Shown: positions 9,019-16,794 of the stretch, one piece after another
Position numbering within the stretch: position 1 is the stretch's first letter
How the letters are laid out: every line of letters begins with the position of its first letter
NCBI GenBank assembly: GCA_041482015.1
Contig: JBGPCZ010000008.1
Location: 1 to 64,000 of the forward strand
Source of the DNA: JACQFK01 sp041482015
Lineage (GTDB): Bacteria > Planctomycetota > MHYJ01 > JACPRB01
DNA: 64,000 nucleotides
Direction of reading: 5' to 3'
The notes under the pieces: model-generated
What the model saw: the letters and a program-made list of their open reading frames with translations, nothing else
Told to the model about the DNA's origin: nothing
The model's database searches: none
Translations under genes and position numbers: made by a program

Positions 9019-9085
9019 GGGGTCACCTCGTTGAAAGAATTAGTCTCCCAACGTCCCACCCCCACCGGATCGTCCCGGTTTCGCG

Positions 9086-10348
9086 TTATGGATGGAGGTA
9101 GTCGTGGAGCAGGCGTGCGCCCTGGGGCGGCACGCGGTCGGCGTCCGCGCCGGTCCCGAGCTCGAACGCGAAGCCCACGGGGTTGCGTCCCGGCCGGCTT
9201 TCGGCGTTGTGCGCGTTGAGCGCGCCCCAGCAGTCGGCCATGAGGACCAGGTCGAAGCGGTCGAACGCCCCCTTGGCGCAGTCGTAGTTCAGCGCGCCGA
9301 CCAGCTTCCCTTCGAGCCCGCACCGCGACTTCTTCGGGTCGGGCTCCGTGGAAAGCAGGACCGTCCCTTCGAGGGTCATGCGGATCGCCGAGGCCGTGGC
9401 CGACTCGACCGTCAGCTTGAAGGGGGCCGAGCGGACCTGGTCGAGGGACCACGTCCCCGGCTCGCCGACGAGCGCCTCGACGAAGTGGAAGCGGAGGAGC
9501 CGGTTCTTGAAGACCGCGGGGAATTCGACCGTCGCGCCGGGTTTCGGGTCGGCCGGGACCAGCTTCTTCCACTCGTCCTGGAGGATCCACGCGCGGTCGC
9601 GTTGCGACCACACGGGGGCCTCGTGGAACTTGAAGTCCTGGATCGAGCATGCGCCGTCCGGGTCGCGCTTGAGGCCGCGCTGGTACTGGCGGAGCACCAG
9701 GGCGCCCGCGGGCACCGGCCGGTGATAGGCCGCGTCGAAGGAGATCTCCTTGCCGTCGGCGGTCGCGGCGGTCTTGCGCTCCTCGGGGGAGAGCCGTTTC
9801 CAGGCGTCGAGCCCCAGCTGGAGGACGCGCCGGAGCTCCCCCGGCTGCGAGCCGACGTTCTTCATCTCGGTCAGCATCTTTCCCGACGGCGTGAAGCAGT
9901 AGACGCCCTGGCGGTTGTCCCCGCCGTTGGGCTCCCACTTGCCCGCCTTCCACGTCTGGTCGACGATGCCGCGGAAGTACGTGCCGACGGCATCCTTGCG
10001 GCGGCGCTGGTACCAGTCGTCCCCGACGACGGGGATGAAGTTCTCCTTCAGGATCCGGACGACCTCGGGGTCCGAGAAGCCGAGCGCACGGCCCAGCACG
10101 ACGTTGTTTCAGCCACACCCCATCGGGTTGCCGTCCATCTCCCAGAGCATGAGAGGCTTGCCGGTCTGCGCGGCCTTCGCCCGCGCATCCCAGAGGTCGA
10201 CCATCCAGGGGATCTCCTCCCACTTCATCTCCTCGGCGCGCGGCTTGATGATCTTCTTGAGGGCGTCGATGTCCGAGACCTTGGGGTCGTCGGCCCGGGA
10301 GGCGGCGGCCCCCAGGACGAGAAACATCGCGGCGAGGGTGGTTCTCAT
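9086..10348 (-). CDS. Secreted selenoprotein candidate (in-frame TGA at codon 80), paralogue 1
   Basis: Read through one TGA at 10109-10111, this is a 420-residue exported protein. It starts at the ATG at 10348 after a clear AGGAG site; signal peptide 'MRTTLAAMFLVLGAAASRA'. Around the TGA the sequence is 'GKPLMLWEMDGNPMGCG', Sec80, 'NNVVLGRALGFSDPEVV'. The strand 'KPLMLWEMDG' looks like the first strand of a thioredoxin-type fold, with Cys78-Gly79-Sec80 at the usual redox position. The frame is open on both sides, and the paralogue at 10599 has TGA at the same place. A hairpin lies 15-32 nt downstream. The C-terminal 300 residues have no motif I recognise. Alternatives are a nonsense-mutated gene, or two separate ORFs; positional conservation argues against both. 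Redox function is inference. Confidence 0.72.
10077..10094 (-). promoter_or_regulatory. Possible bacterial SECIS hairpin after TGA of paralogue 1
   Basis: On the minus strand, bases 15-32 after the in-frame TGA read GGGCCG-TGCGCT-CGGCTT, a six-pair stem (two G-U pairs) with a six-base loop. The spacing fits bacterial SECIS elements, whose loop lies roughly 16-37 bases after UGA. The stem is short and weak, so this is supportive only. Confidence 0.4.
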
Positions 10349-10404
10349 GGTGGCTCTCCTTACCTTTCTTGTGCGCCCGGGAGCCGCGGAAATAACCGAA
10401 GAAA

Positions 10405-10536
10405 GATAAGAAAACCACGGAGACACAGAGGCACGGAGAAGATGAAGATCCTGTGTCGTGTCCCTCCGCCCCGCAGGGGAATCCATAGGGAGTATTCCTT
10501 CTCTGTGACTCCGTGACTCTGTGGTTGATCTTCTCT
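10405..10536. repeat. MITE-like fold-back intergenic repeat, copy 1
   Basis: The left arm contains AACCACGGAGACACAGAGGC and the right arm GACTCCGTGACTCTGTGGTT. These imperfect inverted arms enclose a core with CTGTGTCGTGTCCCTCCGCC. The core is recognisable, in opposite orientation, in the copy at 62134-62255, and a half copy occurs at 31117-31157. Such CACAGAGRCACAGAGG fold-back elements are scattered through many bacterial genomes and are often mis-annotated as small proteins. It occupies the space between the two divergent TGA-containing paralogues. Confidence 0.8.
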
Positions 10537-10598
10537 GGCGTCCCGTTAGATCGATCCTGTCCGCGGTTATGGGTTGGGTCACGATCAGGAGCGGGAAG

Positions 10599-11834
10599 AT
10601 GGCACGAATCGCGCTACTTCAAGGGCTGGCCCTGCTGATGGCCGCGCAAGACGGCCCTCCGGCGCTCGACGACTCGACCCTCAAGCCGTGGCTGGAGTTC
10701 ATCCTGCCCACACCCGACGAGAGCAAGTGGGAGCGGATCGGGTGGCGCACGGAGTTCTTCGCCGCCGCCCAGGAAGCGAAGGCCCTCCAGCGGCCCGTCC
10801 TCCTCTGGGCGATGAACGGCCATCCCTGCGGCCTCACCTGAAACAACGGCGTGCTCGGCCGGCGTGTCTGGGCCGACGATGAAGTCCAAGCGCTCGCGCG
10901 CAACTTTCTCTGCGTCGCGGATGAAGTCTGGACTCTCGACCATGTCGACTCCCCGGCGGGGAAGCTGTTCCGGGAGTTCATCAAGAACACGCCGCCCGAG
11001 ATCCCGCGGGGCGGGTCGACCAAGCAGGGAATCTACGCGATGACCCCCGACGGCGAGTTCCTGGGCGCCCACTTCGCGCGCCACGACAAGGCCGAGACGC
11101 TGGCCTTGCTCCGCGACGCGCTCAAACGGTGGAACGAGATGGTCCTCAAGAAGAGTTTGAAGCCCAAGCCGATCCCGCCCCACAGCCTCGTCCGCACGTG
11201 GGGCGCCGACGGAGTGAACCGCGACGCGGGGGGGAACGCGGGCGCCCGGGCGGCGCTCGTCCTGCAAGTCTGCGTGCGCGACCTCCCGTTCAAAGGCGAG
11301 CGCCATCCCGGTCCGGCGATGTACCGGAACTGGGTGAACCAGACCTGGACGGACTTCACGCAGGACGAGATGCTGTCGCTCCTGCCCAAGGGCGGGGCGA
11401 AGACGACGGTCCCCGAGGCGCTGTTCCGCCGGCTGGCGCAGGACACGCTCCTGGATTTCGTCCGCGGCCAGATGAGCCGCTGGTCCGATGCGTCGGTCCG
11501 GAAGGCGGTGCTCACCGTCGAGCCGGTGAGTTCAAAAGACGGACTGGTCTCGGTCCGCTACCAGGGGGAGTTCCACGGGGAGGAGGGGGCGCGCGGCTTC
11601 GAGTGCAAGCTGCACGGGAGGGCGACGTTCGACACGCGGGTCAACCGGTTCCGCCTTTTCGAACTCGTGGCGGCGGGGATGCGCCACGGGCGGACCGAGA
11701 ACTTCCGGGGCGACGAGCCTCCGTCTCCGCTGGGGCTCGCCTTCATCATCGAGGACCAGTACGCGAAGCCCGGATCCGCGGCGGCGACGGCCGCTCCCGT
11801 CAAGACCGAGGAGAAGAAGGGCACGACTCCCTGA
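10599..11834 (+). CDS. Secreted selenoprotein candidate (in-frame TGA at codon 81), paralogue 2
   Basis: With one TGA at 10839-10841 read through, this gives a 411-residue protein. The start is the ATG at 10599, preceded by CAGGAGCGGGAAG; signal-like N-terminus 'MARIALLQGLALLMAAQDG'. The key segment is 'QRPVLLWAMNGHPCGLT', Sec81, 'NNGVLGRRVWADDEVQ'. It aligns with paralogue 1 in the strand before the TGA ('RPVLLW' / 'KPLMLW'), in 'NGHP' / 'DGNP', and in 'NN.VLGR' after it. Downstream, 'GGSTKQGIYAMTPDGEFLG' matches 'GGDNRQGVYCFTPSGKMLT' of the paralogue, so the two are homologous over most of their length. Cys77 lies four residues before the Sec. The tail is Ala/Lys/Glu-rich. It is divergent from paralogue 1, with the fold-back repeat between them. 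A redox function is inferred only. Confidence 0.75.
10855..10876 (+). promoter_or_regulatory. Possible bacterial SECIS hairpin after TGA of paralogue 2
   Basis: Fourteen bases after the in-frame TGA comes a perfect six-pair stem TCGGCC / GGCCGA with the ten-base loop GGCGTGTCTG. Loop distance and the G/U-rich loop fit the loose bacterial SECIS model. The hairpin lies inside the coding sequence, as expected for bacteria. Confidence 0.55.
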
Positions 11835-11889
11835 CCGCCGGGCCTGACGGTTTCTTCCACCGGGCGCCCGCGTCCGTTACAATCAGCCC

Positions 11890-12702
11890 GTGGGAAACAG
11901 CCGAACCGGGCCTCCGAAGTCTTACAAAGTCTCCTGCCTCTGCGGTGCCGACATCGCGGTCGATCCGAGATCGGAGCGCCGGGCCGTGGACTGTACCAAG
12001 TGCGGGGTCTCCGTCGACTTCGTCGTGTCGATCGACCCGAGGATCAAGAGCCCGAGGGTGTCGATCGTGCTCCCCCGATCCGCCTTTGCCGCGTTTGAGG
12101 TCAAACCGGACGGCAAGAAAGAGGCGGGGCCCGAACCCAAGCCCGAGACCCGGACACGCAAGGCGGAGCCCCAGGATTCGCCACCCGGGGGCGGGCTCGC
12201 CGCCTCCTGCTCGTGCGGGGCCACGATGATCGTGGACTCCGAGGAGTTGACCAGCATCCAGACCTGCACCCTGTGCGGCACCGCCTTCCACGTCGTGATC
12301 AAGCGCGTCCCCGGATCGACCCGCAAGGAGGTGATCCTCGTTCCGAAGAAGATCTCCCCCTCCCGCAAGAGCATGGTCGTTCCTTCCTCCCCGCCCACCC
12401 CTCGCGCCGGCGTGACGCGTTCGACGCAGAAGCAGGGATCCCGGACGAAGGTCACGACCGCGCGGGCCGGCAGAAAGACGGTCGCGCCCCGGAAGAGCAA
12501 GCCTCCCGTCGAAGCGCCGCCCGGGAGCCAGCTCGTCCTTTGCCGGTGCGGCCAGACCCTCCTGGTCTACCGGCGGGACCTCGGCCGGGACATCCCCTGC
12601 CAGGGATGCGGCATCCTCCTTCACCTTCATGAGACGCTCGATCCCCAGACGCTGAGTCCGAAGCTCGAGGCGACCCCGGTGCGGAAGCGACCGCAAGCCT
12701 GA
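11890..12702 (+). CDS. Protein with three CxC/CxxC zinc-ribbon modules
   Basis: A 270-residue protein with a GTG start and no signal peptide or membrane segment. It contains three repeats of a four-cysteine pattern: 'VSCLCGADIAVD...DCTKCGVSVDF' (about 12-45), 'ASCSCGATMIVDSE...TCTLCGTAFHV' (about 105-140) and 'VLCRCGQTLLVYRR...PCQGCGILLHL' (about 215-250). Each is CxCG-x(17-21)-CxxCG, a zinc-ribbon-like knuckle. The linkers are long, basic and rich in Ser/Pro/Thr/Arg ('KKISPSRKSMVVPSSPPTP'). I do not recognise the family; a nucleic-acid- or protein-binding role is a guess. Its TGA stop is the first three bases of the palindrome at 12700, immediately followed by TAA. Confidence 0.75.
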   Translation: MGNSRTGPPKSYKVSCLCGADIAVDPRSERRAVDCTKCGVSVDFVVSIDPRIKSPRVSIVLPRSAFAAFEVKPDGKKEAGPEPKPETRTRKAEPQDSPPGGGLAASCSCGATMIVDSEELTSIQTCTLCGTAFHVVIKRVPGSTRKEVILVPKKISPSRKSMVVPSSPPTPRAGVTRSTQKQGSRTKVTTARAGRKTVAPRKSKPPVEAPPGSQLVLCRCGQTLLVYRRDLGRDIPCQGCGILLHLHETLDPQTLSPKLEATPVRKRPQA

Positions 12703-12732
12703 TAAGCGGAGTGCGGCGCACTCGGCTTATCA
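12700..12732. repeat. Palindromic element, family A copy 1
   Basis: Arms TGATAAGCGGAGTGC and GCACTCGGCTTATCA (one mismatch) around a three-base loop. Its first six bases supply tandem stops (TGA TAA) to the zinc-ribbon gene. The same 33-base element recurs at 20381, 42501 and 42592. Confidence 0.88.
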
Positions 12733-12750
12733 GCGGGTTAGTGTCACATC

Positions 12751-15700
12751 ATGACACACGTCCGCGATAAGATCCCTCCCATGCTGCTCGACGCGTTCCA
12801 CCCGGCGGTGCGCCGCTGGTTCGAGTCGAGTCTCGGGGAGCCCACGGAGCCCCAGGCACAGGGCTGGCCGCTCATTCGCGAGGGGAAGAACGTCCTCATC
12901 GCCGCGCCCACCGGATCGGGCAAGACGCTCGCCGCGTTCCTCTCCTCGATCGACACGCTCTTCAAGCAGGGCCCGTACCTGCCGGACGAGACCCAGGTCC
13001 TCTACGTCTCGCCGCTCAAGGCCCTCTCGAACGACATCCAGAAGAACCTCTCGAACCCGCTGGCCGATATCGCGGCCACGGATCCCTTTCTCCCCTCGGT
13101 GCGCGTCCTTGTGCGGACGGGCGACACGTCCGCCAAGGACCGCGCCTCGATGACCCGGCGGCCGCCGCACATCCTGGTCACCACCCCCGAGTCCCTCTAC
13201 ATCCTCCTGACCAGCGACGGCGGCCGCCGGATCCTCTCGACCGTCAAGACCGTCATCGTCGACGAGATCCACGCGCTCGCGCGCGACAAACGCGGGTCGC
13301 ACCTCGCGCTCTCGCTCGAACGGCTCGAGCAGCTGACCGGCCCGCTCCAGCGGATCGGCCTCTCCGCGACCCAGAAGCCCCTGGAGGAGGTCGCCCGCTT
13401 CCTCGTGGGAAAGGGTCGCGACTGCGCGCTCGTCGACTCGGGCGCGTTCCGTCAGCTCGACGTTGCGGTCGAGGTACCGAAGTCGCCGCTCACCGCCGTC
13501 TGCTCCCACGAAGTGTGGGAGGAGATCTACGCGCAGATGGCGGATCTCATCAAGGCCCACAAGACCACGCTCGTCTTCGTCAACACCCGGAAGATGGCCG
13601 AGCGGATTGCCGCGCGACTCACGAAAGTGCTGGGCGAGGACCAAGTCACCAGCCACCACGGGAGCCTTTCGAGGAAGCACCGTCTCGACGCCGAGCAGCG
13701 GCTGAAGGAAGGCAAGCTGCGGGCGCTCGTCGCGACCGCGTCCCTCGAGCTCGGCATCGACGTGGGAGACATCGACCTCGCGATCCAGGTCGGCGCGACC
13801 CGCTCGATCGCGACGTTCCTCCAGCGGGTGGGCCGCGCCGGCCACGCGCTCAAGAAGATCCCCAAGGGGAGGATCTTCCCTCTCACGCTCGACGAGCTGG
13901 TCGAGGCGGCGGCGCTCTTCCGGTCGGTCCGGAACGGCGTTCTCGACCGCACGCCGCAGCCGCCCCGCCCGCTCGACATTCTCGCCCAGCAGGTCGTCGC
14001 CTCCTGCGTGCCGGAGGAGTGGAGCGAGGACGAACTCTTCGAGACGATGACGCGCGCGTGGCCGTACCGGGAGCTTTCGCGAAAGGAATTCGACGAGGTC
14101 GTGTCGCTCCACGCGCAGGGACGCCGCGCGCTCCTCCATCGCGACGCGATCGGCGGGCGCGTGATGGCGACCAAGCGAGCACGCCTCACCGCGATCACGT
14201 CGGGCGGCGCGATTCCCGACACCGCGGACTACCAGGTCCTCATGGAGCCCGAAGGGATGCAGGTCGGGAGCGTCAACGAGGACTTCGCGATCGAGTCGAA
14301 CGCGGGCGACATCTTCCAGCTCGGGAACACCTCGTGGAAGATCCTGAAAGTCGAGCCGGGCATCGTGCGGGTGGCCGATGCCAAGGGGCAGCCGCCCACG
14401 ATCCCCTTCTGGTTTGGCGAGGCGCCGGCGCGGACGGCGGAGCTTTCGTCGGAGATTGCCCGGATCCGCAACGAATGCACCGGGGTCGAGTGGCTCGTTC
14501 GGGAGACGGGGATTTCGGAGGGGGCGGCGCAGCAGGTCGCGGACTACGTCGCGACCGGGCGCCGTCAGCTCGGCACCGTCCCGACCCAGAAGAGGCTCGT
14601 CCTCGAGCGGTTTTTCGACGAGTCGGGCGGGATGCAGCTCGTGCTCCACGCGCCGTTCGGCGGGCGGATCAACCGCGCGCTCGGGCTGGCGCTCCGCAAG
14701 CGGTTCTGCGTGGGGTTTGGGTTCGAGCTCCAGGCGGCGGCGAACGAGGAAGCGATCGTCCTGTCGCTCGGTCCGCAGCACAGCTTCGATCTCAAAGGGG
14801 TGTTCGACTACCTCCATCCGAACACGGCGCGCGACGTGCTGATCCAGGCGCTGCTCGCGGCGCCGATGTTCGAGACCCGGTGGCGCTGGAACGTCACGCG
14901 GTCGCTGCTCGTCGAGCGGTTCCTCGGCGGGAAGAAGGTGCCCGCGCCGCTCATCCGGATGCGGGCGCAGGACCTGCTGGTGGCGGCGTTCCCCCAGGCG
15001 CTCGCGTGCCCCGAGACGCTGCCCGGCGGCCCGCTCCCGGTGCCCATGGAGCACCCGATTGTCCGGCAGACCGTCGAGGACTGCCTGACGGAGGCGATGG
15101 ACGTCGACGGATTTCTGGAGATCCTGCGCGGCTTGCGCGACGGGACGATCGAGCGCGTGGCGATTGACACTCCGGAGCCGTCGGTCTTCTGCCAGGGGGT
15201 GTTGAACGCGGCCCCTTATGCGTTCCTCGACGACGCGCCGCTCGAGGAGCGGCGGACGCAGGCGGTGATGTCGCGCCGGACGCTCGACGTGAAATCGGCC
15301 GACGAACTGGGCGCGCTCGATCCCGAGGCGATCGCGCGGGTGCGCGATGAGGCGTGGCCGAAGCCGGAGAACGTCGAGGAGGTGCACGAGGCGCTCCTCT
15401 GGATGGGCTTCGTCACGGTCGAGGAGGGCCGCTCGTGGCAGTCGTGGCTCGAGGAGCTGGCGCTCGCGAGGCGGGTCGTGCTCGAAGGCGACCGGTGGTT
15501 CGCGGCCGAGGCGTCGCGCGATCCGAAGGTCGTGCTCCGCGGGCGGATGGAGGCGGTCGGCCCCGTCTTCAGCGAGGATCCGTTGATGCTGGAGCTGGAG
15601 AGCCAGGGCCTCGTGCTTCGCGGTCGCTTTGAAGGCCGCCCGGGCTGGTGCGATCGCCGGCTGCTCGCGCGAATCCACCGGTACACGGTCGAGCGGCTGC

Positions 15701-16647
15701 GGAAGGAAATCGAGCCGGTCACGGCGGCGGAGTTCCTGCGGTACCTCGCCTGCTGGCAGCACGTGGACGAGGAGCACAAGCTCGAAGGCCCGCGCGGCGT
15801 GGCGGAGATTGTCCGCCAGCTCGCGGGGTTCGAGGTGCCGGCGGCGGCGTGGGAGGCGGGCGTGCTGCCGTCGCGGGTCAAAGGGTACAAGCGGGAGTGG
15901 CTGGACCAGTTGACATTGTCGGGAGAGGCGGCCTGGGGCCGGCTCTGGGGCGGGGGGGCGAGCGCGATCCGGATCACGCCGATCTGCATCGTGCCGCGCG
16001 ACGAGTTGGACAGCTGGGTGGGGCTCTCGTTGCCGCCGGAGCTCGCGGCAATCTCGGGCCCGGCGAAGGATCTGCACGCGGCGATGCTCGCGCGGGGCGC
16101 GATGTTCCCGCAGGAGCTGGCGCGCGCGGCGAAGCTGCTGCCGGCGCACGTCGAGATGGGCCTGGGCGAGCTGATCGCGCAGGGCGCGCTGACGTGCGAC
16201 TCGTTCGGCGCGCTGCGCGGGCTGGTCGTGCCGCCGTCGAAGCGCCGCGGGCCGATGTCGACGGTGGGGCGGTGGAGCCTCTTCAGAAGGGAGGCGCTGC
16301 CGCCGCCGGCCGCCGACTTCGTGGCGCGCCAGCTGCTGCGCCGGACGGGCGTCGTCTTCCGGAAGACGATCGAGCGCGAGAAGCAGCCCGTCCCGTGGCG
16401 CGACCTCGCGCGCGTCTACCGGACGCTCGAGGCGCGGGGCGAGATCCGCGGGGGCCGGTTCGTCGCGGGCTTCTCGGGCGAGCAGTACGCTCTCCCCGAG
16501 GCCGTCTCGCTGATGCGCGCCGTGCGGAAGCGGGGCGAGCTCGCGCCCATCTCGGTCTCCGCGGCCGACCCGCTCAACTTCCGCGGCATCCTCACGCCCG
16601 ACGACCGCGTCCCCGCCGTCGCCCGCCAGCGCGTGCAGGTCGGATAA
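12751..16647 (+). CDS. Lhr-type large ATP-dependent helicase
   Basis: A 1298-residue superfamily 2 helicase of the Lhr (large helicase-related) group. Motif I is 'IAAPTGSGKTLAAFLSSIDT', motif II 'VIVDEIHALARDKRGSHLAL' (DEIH box), motif III 'RIGLSATQKP', motif V 'ALVATASLELGIDVGDIDLA' and motif VI 'QRVGRAGHA'. After the two RecA domains come the winged helix and the long Lhr C-terminal region, here about 800 residues, so this is a full-length type rather than Lhr-core. Characterised Lhr enzymes are 3'-5' translocases on single-stranded DNA that act in repair. A later ATG at 12781 also fits as a start; no ribosome-binding site precedes either. An inverted repeat GTGTCA-CATCA-TGACAC (12741-12757) overlaps the first start codon. 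Confidence 0.93.
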   Translation: MTHVRDKIPPMLLDAFHPAVRRWFESSLGEPTEPQAQGWPLIREGKNVLIAAPTGSGKTLAAFLSSIDTLFKQGPYLPDETQVLYVSPLKALSNDIQKNLSNPLADIAATDPFLPSVRVLVRTGDTSAKDRASMTRRPPHILVTTPESLYILLTSDGGRRILSTVKTVIVDEIHALARDKRGSHLALSLERLEQLTGPLQRIGLSATQKPLEEVARFLVGKGRDCALVDSGAFRQLDVAVEVPKSPLTAVCSHEVWEEIYAQMADLIKAHKTTLVFVNTRKMAERIAARLTKVLGEDQVTSHHGSLSRKHRLDAEQRLKEGKLRALVATASLELGIDVGDIDLAIQVGATRSIATFLQRVGRAGHALKKIPKGRIFPLTLDELVEAAALFRSVRNGVLDRTPQPPRPLDILAQQVVASCVPEEWSEDELFETMTRAWPYRELSRKEFDEVVSLHAQGRRALLHRDAIGGRVMATKRARLTAITSGGAIPDTADYQVLMEPEGMQVGSVNEDFAIESNAGDIFQLGNTSWKILKVEPGIVRVADAKGQPPTIPFWFGEAPARTAELSSEIARIRNECTGVEWLVRETGISEGAAQQVADYVATGRRQLGTVPTQKRLVLERFFDESGGMQLVLHAPFGGRINRALGLALRKRFCVGFGFELQAAANEEAIVLSLGPQHSFDLKGVFDYLHPNTARDVLIQALLAAPMFETRWRWNVTRSLLVERFLGGKKVPAPLIRMRAQDLLVAAFPQALACPETLPGGPLPVPMEHPIVRQTVEDCLTEAMDVDGFLEILRGLRDGTIERVAIDTPEPSVFCQGVLNAAPYAFLDDAPLEERRTQAVMSRRTLDVKSADELGALDPEAIARVRDEAWPKPENVEEVHEALLWMGFVTVEEGRSWQSWLEELALARRVVLEGDRWFAAEASRDPKVVLRGRMEAVGPVFSEDPLMLELESQGLVLRGRFEGRPGWCDRRLLARIHRYTVERLRKEIEPVTAAEFLRYLACWQHVDEEHKLEGPRGVAEIVRQLAGFEVPAAAWEAGVLPSRVKGYKREWLDQLTLSGEAAWGRLWGGGASAIRITPICIVPRDELDSWVGLSLPPELAAISGPAKDLHAAMLARGAMFPQELARAAKLLPAHVEMGLGELIAQGALTCDSFGALRGLVVPPSKRRGPMSTVGRWSLFRREALPPPAADFVARQLLRRTGVVFRKTIEREKQPVPWRDLARVYRTLEARGEIRGGRFVAGFSGEQYALPEAVSLMRAVRKRGELAPISVSAADPLNFRGILTPDDRVPAVARQRVQVG

Positions 16648-16740
16648 ACCGGCCGCCCTCGAATCGGAGATCGATGTACGAATCCGGCCCTCGTGGCGCT
16701 CCTCGCCCTGGCGGCGGGGCTCCCGCGGAGGAGGTAGCTC

Positions 16741-16781
16741 CAACTGTTAAGTGACAGATCCGATCTGTCACTTAACAGTTG
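16741..16781. repeat. Palindromic element, family B copy 2
   Basis: Perfect 20-base arms (CAACTGTTAAGTGACAGATC and its complement) around one base. It lies in the 147-base gap between the converging helicase and kinase genes. Compared with copy 1 (8112) it differs at several stem positions, each with the matching change on the other arm, so pairing is preserved. The rest of this gap shows no gene I can support. Confidence 0.85.
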
Positions 16782-16794
16782 AGGCCTGGCCGGG

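Noticed and set aside
9086..11834. General recoding of TGA as Trp or Gly
   Set aside because: Many clear genes here end at TGA (for example 8112, 12702, 20383, 49294) and use TGG for Trp.
12730..16743. Very long open frame on the minus strand opposite the Lhr helicase
   Set aside because: It is an Arg/Leu/Ala-rich antisense frame of a high-GC gene, with no domain; the plus-strand helicase has all motifs.
16674..16754. 26-codon frame between helicase and kinase genes
   Set aside because: Low-complexity Gly/Pro/Ala peptide without a ribosome-binding site, ending inside palindrome B2; probably chance.
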